NCBI RefSeq assembly: GCF_000316115.1
Contig: NZ_JH993793.1
Coordinates: forward strand, 333,517-397,516
From: Leptolyngbya sp. PCC 7375
GTDB lineage: Bacteria; Cyanobacteriota; Cyanobacteriia; Phormidesmidales; Phormidesmidaceae
Direction of reading: 5' to 3'
DNA length: 64,000 nucleotides
A program made the translations under genes and the position numbers. This document shows, one piece after another, positions 29,723-38,200 of the stretch (the stretch's first letter is position 1; every line of letters begins with the position of its first letter). Under the pieces are notes generated by a model. The model was not told the origin of the DNA, made no database searches, and saw only the letters and a program-made list of their open reading frames with translations.

Positions 29723-31489
29723 TTACTGCTTTTTGCGCGAATATTCTTCAATCTTTTCTAACGCAGTGTGATGGGCTTTGGTGTGGGTGGGCACCTGATG
29801 TAAATAGTTCAAGGCTTGCTCAAAGTTTTTAATAGCAGCTTGCTGATAGGCTGCGCGCAACAGGGTTTGGGCCATGATTTCTTGCTTCTCGCTGTATTCA
29901 GCTTGAGACGGGCTAAAGCTGGGGCGAACATCAAATTCGCCGGGAGCCTCTGGCACAGGACTGGGGACTGAGTCACGGTTAGTTTGAGCAACTCTTGTAT
30001 CATCAGTAATAAACTTGGATGAAGTATCTGGTGCTGTGGTGACGTCTTGATTGAGATAGTTCCAATTTTGGTAGAGAATAACGCCACCCACTGATGTGGT
30101 CATTGCCAAGACAGCTGGTGTCCACTTAAAATGAGATATTTTTGAACCAGGTGACTCTTTAGGCAGCTCAGGAGCCAGCAGCAGTGTTCCGTTTGAGCCT
30201 TCAATAGCAGTAGGGTTGGAATAGGCTATGGTCGCCTCAACCATAGTCGGGTGGGATAAATCTTCTATAGAGACTGTCTCTAGCGACATAGAGGCTAGGA
30301 CTAAGGTCTCTGTGTTCACCAGTTCTGGATGAACAAACGTTGAGTCACGAGATAGTACGTTTAACTCTGACTCGATGGAAAGTAAGGCTACCTGCGATTT
30401 GACAATTGGCAACGTGTCGGGACTGGATTTAGACTGGAGTAAAGCATTGGCTGATGGTTCTTTACTTGGCAGAGAGGCCGGGAGTGATCGCTGATCTAAC
30501 GTCTCATCATATTCTAGGAGCCTACGCTCCATTTGCCTGAGTTGATGATGGTTTGGCTGTCGCTGCCAGGAATCTCCTAAGGTCAAGGGGGCTTGTGGAA
30601 GTTTGTTTTCTTGCTCTCTTGGTTGTTGTTCTATGGGTGCTGATCGTTGTTGCTGGTCGTCTAATTGAACGTTATCTAGAGCAAACAGTGCGATCTGAGC
30701 ATTCATATAGCGCTGGTCTGGAATGCTATTAACCATGCGCTTAAGGATAGTTACCAACGGCTGATAAGGTAGATTGCTAAGCAGTTGATGGAGCTGCGTT
30801 TCAGACGTCCAAGACTGGCGACCAAGAAGAAACTGTAACCCTAACATGCCTAGCGCATAGATATCGCTGCTGGGTTGATGACAGCCTTGCCATTGTTCGG
30901 GAGCGGCGTAGGCAGGATGTTCTAATAGTCCTAAAATGTTACTTCTGAGGCCCACCTTATGCCGTCTCAGAGTTTGGTGATAGCGTCCTTGGGTACCGGT
31001 AAAATCTGTCAATATCAGCTGTCCATCAGGTCGACGGATCACATTATTGGGGTGAAGATTACCATGAACGGCACCTTCTTGATGACATTGGACCAGCGTT
31101 TTCAAAATTGACCGCAGCAGGTTAATGACCTGATTGCCATTCCAGCCTATTCGATTGGGAATTTCCCAAGTCAGCGGTTGTCCAGGAATATATTGACGAA
31201 TGAGATAGCTGTAACTGTCTACTTGAAACCCACCTAGCAGTTGAGCCGCAGCTGAGATGGTGGGGGTTGGCTGAAACAATTCTAAAATCGGTTCGTCATT
31301 GTTATTTATCGGTAACACGCGTACAAGACAATAACACCCTTCAGGTTCGCGGTTGTCTCTGGCGACGTAGGTGACGACATCTTGGAACGTGCTGAGCTGC
31401 TCAATTAGAGCATAGCCTCGGAAGGTTAAATGTTGGAGAACATGTTCCTCACGAATGGATTCACATTTGAGGCAATTGTCCACGGTCAT
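29723..31489 (-). CDS. Protein-kinase-like membrane protein, probably a pseudokinase
   Basis: 588 residues. The first 270 follow the bacterial Ser/Thr kinase fold, but key residues are changed: the catalytic loop is HGNLHPNNVI (HGN in place of HRD, so no catalytic Asp), DFG is DFT, and there is no glycine-rich loop. AAPEQWQG (APE) and SSDIYALGML are kept. A Ser/Thr-rich linker of about 190 residues leads to one membrane helix (PAVLAMTTSVGGVILYQNW), then an external tail with a TPR-like helical pair (AAYQQAAIKNFEQALNYLHQVP). Probably a binding or scaffolding protein. The Cys pair CLKCESI at the N-terminus may bind metal. Confidence 0.75.
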   Translation of the reverse strand: MTVDNCLKCESIREEHVLQHLTFRGYALIEQLSTFQDVVTYVARDNREPEGCYCLVRVLPINNNDEPILELFQPTPTISAAAQLLGGFQVDSYSYLIRQYIPGQPLTWEIPNRIGWNGNQVINLLRSILKTLVQCHQEGAVHGNLHPNNVIRRPDGQLILTDFTGTQGRYHQTLRRHKVGLRSNILGLLEHPAYAAPEQWQGCHQPSSDIYALGMLGLQFLLGRQSWTSETQLHQLLSNLPYQPLVTILKRMVNSIPDQRYMNAQIALFALDNVQLDDQQQRSAPIEQQPREQENKLPQAPLTLGDSWQRQPNHHQLRQMERRLLEYDETLDQRSLPASLPSKEPSANALLQSKSSPDTLPIVKSQVALLSIESELNVLSRDSTFVHPELVNTETLVLASMSLETVSIEDLSHPTMVEATIAYSNPTAIEGSNGTLLLAPELPKESPGSKISHFKWTPAVLAMTTSVGGVILYQNWNYLNQDVTTAPDTSSKFITDDTRVAQTNRDSVPSPVPEAPGEFDVRPSFSPSQAEYSEKQEIMAQTLLRAAYQQAAIKNFEQALNYLHQVPTHTKAHHTALEKIEEYSRKKQ

Positions 31490-31553
31490 AGGACTACCAG
31501 TTGGGCTAAGAACGTTATATCGGTAGATTTGTGACCCTACCTACTTTCTATAG

Positions 31554-31734
31554 TTAGGAATTTAAATTAACAACAGGGATAATACCCATTGCTCGGAGAT
31601 GATCCTGGCTTTTCTGACGACTGAAAAGTTCAGTAATAGCTGCCTCCATTTCAGAGTTGTTTGGATACACCAATACCAGTTCATAGGCTAGTAGTTCTTC
31701 ATCTACTAGCTGGTAGATCAGGGTTATATCTGGT
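31554..31734 (-). pseudogene. 3' fragment of a substrate-binding-type protein
   Basis: Open frame of about 60 codons between two stops, no start codon, reading PDITLIYQLVDEELLAYELV, then PNNSEMEAAITELFSR and a tail ending PVVNLNS. The composition resembles the C-terminal helices of PstS-like binding proteins in cyanobacteria. It lies near the orphan pstB, so it may be what is left of a phosphate-binding protein gene. The family call is from memory of the pattern. Confidence 0.45.
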
Positions 31735-31960
31735 TAAATAAAATTCTGATGGTCAAATGCATGATTGACATTGGTAAAATGTCTTACTGTCTCCGGCTAT
31801 GGCCACTTGGAATTTGCGATCGCACCTCCCAAACACATCCAACACCAAGTCCTGAGACCGTGTTGAGCTGAGAAAAACCGTGCGTAGCCGAGAATTATCA
31901 AAATAATATCATCGGCCCGCAAAACCACCATGACTATCAGACTTTTGTATTATCAGAGGC
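31735..31960. other. Intergenic region
   Basis: Between the binding-protein fragment and the next gene. AT-rich, with one HIP1 site near 31818; no gene or structured RNA that I can support. Confidence 0.4.
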
Positions 31961-32470
31961 TTAGGCTAAGAGACGTCTAAGCATGGGATGTTCTATCAGC
32001 ACTGGCCCTTCCGGTAGAAAACGGGGAGGATAATTAGATTTTTTGCCTAACGCCTTCATCTTACCGATGGGCAAAGGGGGTTGAAGTTTTTCTAAGTCTT
32101 TGAGTAACCAAAAAATGGCCCAGGTGGGTCTGTCAGTGGCGGTTGTTTCTGGTCGATGTATCGCTTTACCAGGATAGCGACCCCGACGAGAATGGACCTG
32201 TTTAATGTAAGTTGCTCTCCAGGTTGCCTGGGGATTTAAAGTGGGATTATCTGCATGGGATGCATAAATATAAACGTCGGCCATGCGATCTTTACGCAAT
32301 GCATCTGCTTGCCCAAAAACTTCAAAGGCACTGCTGCCTAAGGCTACCATGGGTTGTGTCTCAATCGCATCATCGTCCAGCTGGCGAGTAATAGCATCAA
32401 TCCCCGAGACCAAATGATGTTCTGGCACAGGGGCCAAAATAGCAAATGTTTTAGTATTAGTTTTTTCCAT
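31961..32470 (-). CDS. Protein of unknown function
   Basis: 169 residues with good coding character and no family I recognise. It begins MEKTNTKTFAILAPVPEHHL, is soluble (no membrane helix or signal), and has a basic centre (VHSRRGRYPGKAIHRPE) and PPRFLPEGP near the end. It lies 335 nt downstream of the Suc/Fer-like gene on the same strand. 'ILAPVP.HH...G' with 'GSSAFEVFG' may mark a small cyanobacterial family. Confidence 0.6.
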   Translation of the reverse strand: MEKTNTKTFAILAPVPEHHLVSGIDAITRQLDDDAIETQPMVALGSSAFEVFGQADALRKDRMADVYIYASHADNPTLNPQATWRATYIKQVHSRRGRYPGKAIHRPETTATDRPTWAIFWLLKDLEKLQPPLPIGKMKALGKKSNYPPRFLPEGPVLIEHPMLRRLLA

Positions 32471-32805
32471 AGACTGTTTTTATTGAGGCCAGCTGTCTAA
32501 TGTAACAATTTCTGAGGTACTTAGGTTAGATCGTGGCATAGAAAATAAATTTGCCCTTCATACCTTGCTACCAATCACACCTACCCAATAGGCTTACAGC
32601 CGTTAGTAAATATCATCTACTGGCTTTATCACCCCAGCCACATCACTAGTGGGTCAACTTACGCCACACAGTATTAGTAGGCAATAAATAGCCGATGACC
32701 CCAAAATCACAGAAAATGGGCCATCAGGCTAAAGGTATTGAATTCATTGCACGATCAAACTTTGGGCGTGGGTATCACGTTTACACCATCGTTGCATCCA
32801 CAAGC
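32471..32805. other. Intergenic region
   Basis: 335 bp without a gene that I can support. A plus-strand frame starting at 32695 is mostly antisense to the Suc/Fer-like gene and is not counted. No terminator is obvious. Confidence 0.4.
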
Positions 32806-33903
32806 TCAGACAATTTTAACGGAGTGGACTACCTGGTATTGTCTGACGGGCTTCAGCTTTATAGTTTGATTGGCCTCGGTTGCAGAACTACCAGCACTGA
32901 TAATTTCATCTTTCTCTTTAACGGTAACCTTATAGGTGCCGGTGCCAGAGGAGGTCTCATAGCGGACGCTCATATTGACCCAGGTCGCACCTTTGGTCCA
33001 GCGGTCTAACCAGAGCTGCAATAATTTAATAGGAATAATTTTCAAGATCGGATAGGCAAGTTTTTTAATTCCCGTCAGTCCCTTACTGGTGGTTTTAACA
33101 GTTCTCGGGCAGTTAAACCAGTCCCATCCTTCTTGTTGCCAGACCGCTCGCTCAGCCATCTGCTCAAACTTGTTAACGCCTGCCCAGCCTCGATAGCATA
33201 ATGCAAGCTGGCGTTGATCGCCGCTACGCTGCATCAGCTGTGGTAGGAGACCCGATTCTAAGTGCCCCCAAAACTGCCCTGTGGGTAGGTCAATTAATGT
33301 GGGGGCAAACTGATGACCACCAAAGTGAGTACTTTGCCATACCCGAACATGGGACTGACCAAATTGTTTGCGCAACTGGCGATATATGGGAGTGCCAAAT
33401 CGGCCACAGGCCAGGTCAACCTGGGTGTGGGTGCATACCAGCATCTCTCGTATGTGTTGAGTCTCTTGTCGGTAGGTGGCAAAAGAATTGACCGGATTTT
33501 TCTTGCCCAATAGGCTATCTAAGAGACCTAGTACCAGCTCAATAGTGAGATTTTCAGGGACCAGGTATTCTTCTTTCAGGTACTTGGCAAACTGTTTGGC
33601 TGGACGCGAGTAGTACAGAACGCGGGTAAAGCCGGGGACAGAATAGTCGGGGTCGGGCGCGATCGCAAGCGGTCTCACCATGACCCCCCGTCTAAAAATC
33701 AGCTTTTTGATCAGCGGAAATATCTGACTGATGGCTGGATTGTCTGTAGCCATTGTGGTTGGCCAGGGCTGAGGAACTTCCACAATTAGCCAGTAATCTA
33801 TCTGGGGGGCTGAGCCAATGGGATCTTCGCCATTGGCCTTAGAGACCTGGGAGCAATAGCGACAGTCAGCAAGATTTTCCGGCAGATTATCTAGAATGTG
33901 CAT
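32806..33903 (-). CDS. Sucrase/ferredoxin-like thioredoxin-fold [2Fe-2S] protein
   Basis: 365 residues. The N-terminus has CRYCSQVSK, and the centre has CTHTQVDLACGRFGTPIYRQL with HVRVWQSTHFGGHQFAPTLIDLP, the Suc/Fer-like signature (thioredoxin-like ferredoxin fold). In cyanobacteria such proteins often lie beside siderophore loci and may reduce ferric-siderophore to release iron; that role is inference. AAAGGAGCT precedes the ATG, and an 8-3-8 dyad lies just upstream. It is on the same strand as the synthetase genes. Confidence 0.82.
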   Translation of the reverse strand: MHILDNLPENLADCRYCSQVSKANGEDPIGSAPQIDYWLIVEVPQPWPTTMATDNPAISQIFPLIKKLIFRRGVMVRPLAIAPDPDYSVPGFTRVLYYSRPAKQFAKYLKEEYLVPENLTIELVLGLLDSLLGKKNPVNSFATYRQETQHIREMLVCTHTQVDLACGRFGTPIYRQLRKQFGQSHVRVWQSTHFGGHQFAPTLIDLPTGQFWGHLESGLLPQLMQRSGDQRQLALCYRGWAGVNKFEQMAERAVWQQEGWDWFNCPRTVKTTSKGLTGIKKLAYPILKIIPIKLLQLWLDRWTKGATWVNMSVRYETSSGTGTYKVTVKEKDEIISAGSSATEANQTIKLKPVRQYQVVHSVKIV

Positions 33904-33916
33904 AGCTCCTTTATAG

Positions 33917-33935
33917 GATTTATTCCTAATAAATC
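33917..33935. promoter_or_regulatory. Candidate operator dyad before the Suc/Fer-like gene
   Basis: GATTTATT-CCT-AATAAATC is a perfect 8-bp inverted repeat with a 3-bp centre, 14 nt ahead of the ATG and next to the ribosome site. An AT-rich dyad in this place could bind an iron regulator, but it matches the classic Fur consensus poorly. Confidence 0.4.
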
Positions 33936-34148
33936 TAATCTATGCACATCTTAACGCCTGGCAGGATTTATTGAAATATTGTTCTCTTTTAGGCTATGCC
34001 TTATACCAATACTTTGCGCCCTATGGGCATCCGTACCATGGGCATCCACAGTCGTTTCCAGACCAGACTCTGACGTCATGGATAGCTGGGTAAAGAGAAT
34101 CATCAGGAGAGATTTAGAACATTAATAAAAATGGACAAACCCCTTTTT

Positions 34149-34333
34149 GTCTAAAACCCTACGGTGTACACATAAGTCCTGGATACTAGCGTTCGCGGTT
34201 GCCTTACCCCCTCTAACTCCCCCTTGGTAAGGGGGAGGACTGGAGTTTCCCCCCTTACCAAGGGGGAATAAGGGGGGTAAGGCAGGATTTTGAACCATCT
34301 TCCGAGATGTGTGTACACGGTAGGTCTAAAACC
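34149..34333. mobile_element. 165-bp MITE with 10-bp target duplication
   Basis: The element spans 34159-34323. Its ends are CTACGGTGTACAC and, inverted, CTACCGTGTACAC (one mismatch in 13). It is flanked on both sides by the direct repeat GTCTAAAACC (34149-34158 and 34324-34333). Inside is a long hairpin of CCTTGGTAAGGGGG type (about 34201-34283). It has no coding capacity, so it must be moved by an outside transposase. Confidence 0.85.
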
Positions 34334-34480
34334 AAATCCGATTTTAATAACCTTGATTAAACAAGATGATGACGTCGGGGCATTCCCAAGGGAGTACCCC
34401 GACAGGATTGTTTATTTGAAATCTTTCTTGGTCAGGGAAAGATGTTTATAACTGTCTTCTCTAACTGGAACTTTCTTGAT
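34334..34480. other. Intergenic stretch after the thioesterase gene
   Basis: Contains a GTCGGGG...CCCCGAC dyad (about 34374-34402) around a short loop, a possible terminator for the synthetase operon. Nothing else is visible. Confidence 0.4.
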
Positions 34481-35239
34481 TTATGCATATCTACCTAAGC
34501 TGATCCTTAAGTGATTGAGCAGAGAGGTCTGTTCTGTTTGAATAAAAAAGTGTTTACCTGGTAACACATGCCGGGTGAACTTGGCCTGGGTTTGTGACTT
34601 CCAAGCCCGTAGGCGGCCTCGCTGGGTGGTGGGATCTTGAGTGCCTCCAAAGGCGGTAATGGGGCAGGGCAGGGGCGGCTCTGGCACGTAGCTATAGGTC
34701 TCACATAGGGTAAAATCAGCCCGCAGCACCGGCAGCAGCATGGCCATAAACTCTTTGTTATTGAGCACCGCTGGTGGGGTGCCCTGCAGCCGGGTGAGTT
34801 TCTCGCGAAAGGCCTGTTCGGGCAGATTGTGCACTGGCTCTTCCGTGTCAGGCAGTTGCGGTGCCCGATGACCTGAGACATAGAGATGGCTGGGCATCGG
34901 CAGATTGTGGCGGCGGCAATAGCGGGCCAGCTCAAAGCTGATCAAGGCTCCCATGCTGTGGCCAAAAAACACAAAGGGGCGATCGCAAAGGGGCTGGATC
35001 ACCTGGCAGATAGTTTCTAACATCATGTCCCAATTCTGTATGGGCGGTTCGGTGAGTCGCATCCCATGGCCCGGCAGTTCGAGGGCACACACGTCAACAT
35101 TGTCGGGCAAGGACTGGTTCCACGGTTGGAAGATGCGGGCACTGCCACCGACATAGGGCAGACAAAAACAGCGTAGGGACGCATTGGGATTGGGGGTGCC
35201 TCGACGGAGCCAGCGGTTGGTGTCAGGGGTGGTGATCAT
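34481..35239 (-). CDS. Type II thioesterase
   Basis: 252 residues, alpha/beta-hydrolase that clears misprimed carrier domains or releases product in NRPS/PKS systems. It shows CLPYVGGSARIFQPW, ELPGHGMRL, the nucleophile Ser in FFGHSMGALISFELA, an Asp in GGTQDPTT, and the catalytic His in PGKHFFI. It lies 17 nt after the PKS gene. Because the PKS has no terminal thioesterase domain, this one may also offload the product. Confidence 0.93.
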   Translation of the reverse strand: MITTPDTNRWLRRGTPNPNASLRCFCLPYVGGSARIFQPWNQSLPDNVDVCALELPGHGMRLTEPPIQNWDMMLETICQVIQPLCDRPFVFFGHSMGALISFELARYCRRHNLPMPSHLYVSGHRAPQLPDTEEPVHNLPEQAFREKLTRLQGTPPAVLNNKEFMAMLLPVLRADFTLCETYSYVPEPPLPCPITAFGGTQDPTTQRGRLRAWKSQTQAKFTRHVLPGKHFFIQTEQTSLLNHLRISLGRYA

Positions 35240-35256
35240 AGGGGGAGGTGCAGAAA

Positions 35257-38200
35257 CTACGTTAGGTCTGGCAATTGGGCAAATTGGTGGAGCAGTTCAT
35301 CCACCTGGGATTCGGGCAGCTGATCGATCTGGTCCAGCCATTGCTGGATTTCTGAGCTTTCAAATCTGGGTAAAGGTGCGATCTCATCCACCACCGGCTG
35401 ATTCTCACTCTGGTACTCGACAATCGCCCGAGCAAGACCGGCCACCGTCGGTTGGTCAAACAAGCAGCGCAGGGGAATATCCACCTGAAACTGCTGACGC
35501 AGATGAACCATAATCTGGGTGGCCAGCAGGGAATGCCCCCCCAGTTCAAAAAAGCTATCGTCAATGCCAATGGGCCGAATGCCTAAAAATGACTCCCAAA
35601 TCTCCACCACCTCCTGTTCTAGGGGTGTGGTGGCAGCCTGATAGTCACCGGCTAGGGCCGGGCGATCGTACTGCGGTCGGTTGGCCTCGTCGGTTGCTGG
35701 CGCTGGCGCTGGCTGCCACTGCTGCTGGCGCGCCGTCAGGTCCCCCGTGGAAACAATCATTTGGGGCACGGTGGCATAGGCAAACAGCCGCTGCCAAACG
35801 GCGTTGCCCTCTGCCGGTGTCAGGGCAAAATCGGCCATGGTCTGCCCCAGCTCTGGATGCTCGTCCGGTTGAAAACGCCAGCCATCCCAGTTGATGCTCA
35901 TCCAGGGAAAGGAGGCCTGAGACCGCTGTTGAGCAAAGGTATCCATAAAGTAGTTGGCGGCACTGTAGGCGGCAAACCCCAGACCGCCTAAGACTGAGGC
36001 CAGCGAAGAGCAGAGCAGTCCGAAGTCTAGAGACTTGCCCTCTAGGGCCGCCGCCAGGTTTTGCAGACCAGTCACTTTGGCCTGAAACTGCTGTTCGAGT
36101 TCAGCGCTGCCCGTTTCTGCAATCATGCGAAAGGCTTGCTCACCAACGGCACCAGCGGCGTGAATCACACCGTTAATGGGGCCAAAGCGAGCTTCGGTTT
36201 TTGCGATCGCACCCCCCAGCTGGGCCGCATCAGCCACATCAGCGGCAAGGATCAGCACCTCCACCCCAGCGGTTTCCATGGTCTGAATCTGGCGAATTTT
36301 GTCACAGATCGGATCGGTGGGCGCATTGTCTAAATAAGCGGACCACTGCTCGCGATCGGGCAGGCTACGCCGACTCAGCAGGGCAACCTTGGCCTGCCAG
36401 GGGGCCAGGGATGCGGCCAGGGTCAGACCCACATTCCCCAGTCCGCCGGTAATGAAATAAACACCCTGTTGGCGCAGCAGTGCTGGCTCTGCCTCCGGTA
36501 GGGGCATGGGGGAAAAGCGCTGTACCCACCGCAACCCGTGGCGATAGGCCACCGTCGGTTCTACAGAAGGTTCTTCAGACCCAGCGGCCAGCTCTGCCAG
36601 CAGCACGTTTAGATCCGTGGGGCTATCGGCATTCACCGGCCAATCCACCAAGCGACTGGTGATTTGCCGATATTCCTGGGGAATCACGGTGCAGGGGCCA
36701 AGGATAGTGGCATGCCCCGGGGACAGGGGTTCGGTGCCGGTAACGTTCAAAATATTGGCGGCCAGCACCGTTAGCCGCAGGTCATGGTGCCAACCGCACT
36801 GGGTTAATGCCTGGGTTAAATACAGCAAGCTCTGGCAACCCTGGGCCTGAATCTCGTTAAAGTCAGTCGCTGAGGTCAGACTCCAACCGTGCAGAATTTC
36901 GGTGGGGCGGTGGTCTCCCAACCCATTGAGCAGGGCTCGATAGTCTTCAGGGCGGTGGGGATTCACCGTAAAGGTGTGCTGATCTAAGCGACTAAAGCTG
37001 TCTCCAGGGTGTACCGTGACGGCGACATGGGCCATGGATAACCGCTGGGCAATTGCCTGACTGTGGGCGGTGTCATCCACAAACAGCAGCCAGGCCGCCT
37101 CGGACGGGGTGACGGCTACCGCCGGTCTTAGGTGAGAACGCTGCCACTCCGGTAGATAAAACCAGTCAGCCAGATCGGGCTTTTTCTGTAGGACGGGCTG
37201 GGGGGCTGCGGCCAATGGCTGGGCCTCAACCCAGTAGCGCTGTCGCTCAAAAGGATAGGTGGGCAAAGGCACACGCCGTCGCTGCTCATGGGCATAAAAG
37301 CTCTGCCAATTAATGGCAACATTCGCTAGCCACAGCTGCCCCACCGCCGATAGCAAACAGGCGAGATCTGGCTGAGGATCGCGGGGGTGCCGCAGGGATG
37401 GAATGATCGATGGGGTTTTCAGAGCATGCTGGCGAGCCAGGGTGGTGAGGGTGTGTCCCGGTCCGACCTCTAGCAGCAGCGACCGTTCATTGTTTAGAGT
37501 ATCCAGACCAGCGCGAAACTGCACCGGCTGCCGCAGATGCTGCACCCAGTAGTCTGGATCGGTGGCTTGTTCGGGGGTAATCCAGGTGCCGGTCAGGTTG
37601 GAGACCCAGAGTCGTTTGGGGGGATGGAGCGCAATTTGGCTCAGCTGTTGACGAAACGGCTCTAAAACACCGCCCATTAGCGGTGAATGGAAGGCATGGG
37701 AGGTTTTGAGCAACCGGCAAGGAATGTCCTGGGCCTCTAGCTGTTGCTGGTAGCGGGCGATGGCTGGGATGGGACCGGCCACGACGCACAGTTCGGGGGC
37801 ATTGTCTGCTGCCAAAACTAGATCCGCAGGTAGCTGAGCCGCAATCTGTTGGGCGGGTTGGGCCACGCTTAGCATGGCTCCCTCTGGCTGCTGGGCCATT
37901 AGCCGCCCTCGCAACGCCACCAGGGGCAGCATGGTGGCTAAATCCGCCACCCCCGCCAGACAGGCGGCCACATATTCCCCGAGACTATGGCCGATGAAGG
38001 CCTTGGGGGTAACGCCCCACTCTTGCCACAGCTGGGCCAGGGCATATTCCACCAGAAATAAAGCGGGCTGGGCGATGTCGGTGCGACGAATCAGCTCTGT
38101 CGCTTGGGACAGCTGACTATCGTCTGGATAGAGGATCTGCCGCAGATCTAGACCCAGCTGAGGTTGCAGCAGCTCCGCACCGCGATCAATCACCTGGCGG

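Noticed and set aside
34507-34935. 142-codon second frame within the thioesterase gene
   Set aside because: Shadow of the true gene, which has all catalytic motifs in the other frame.
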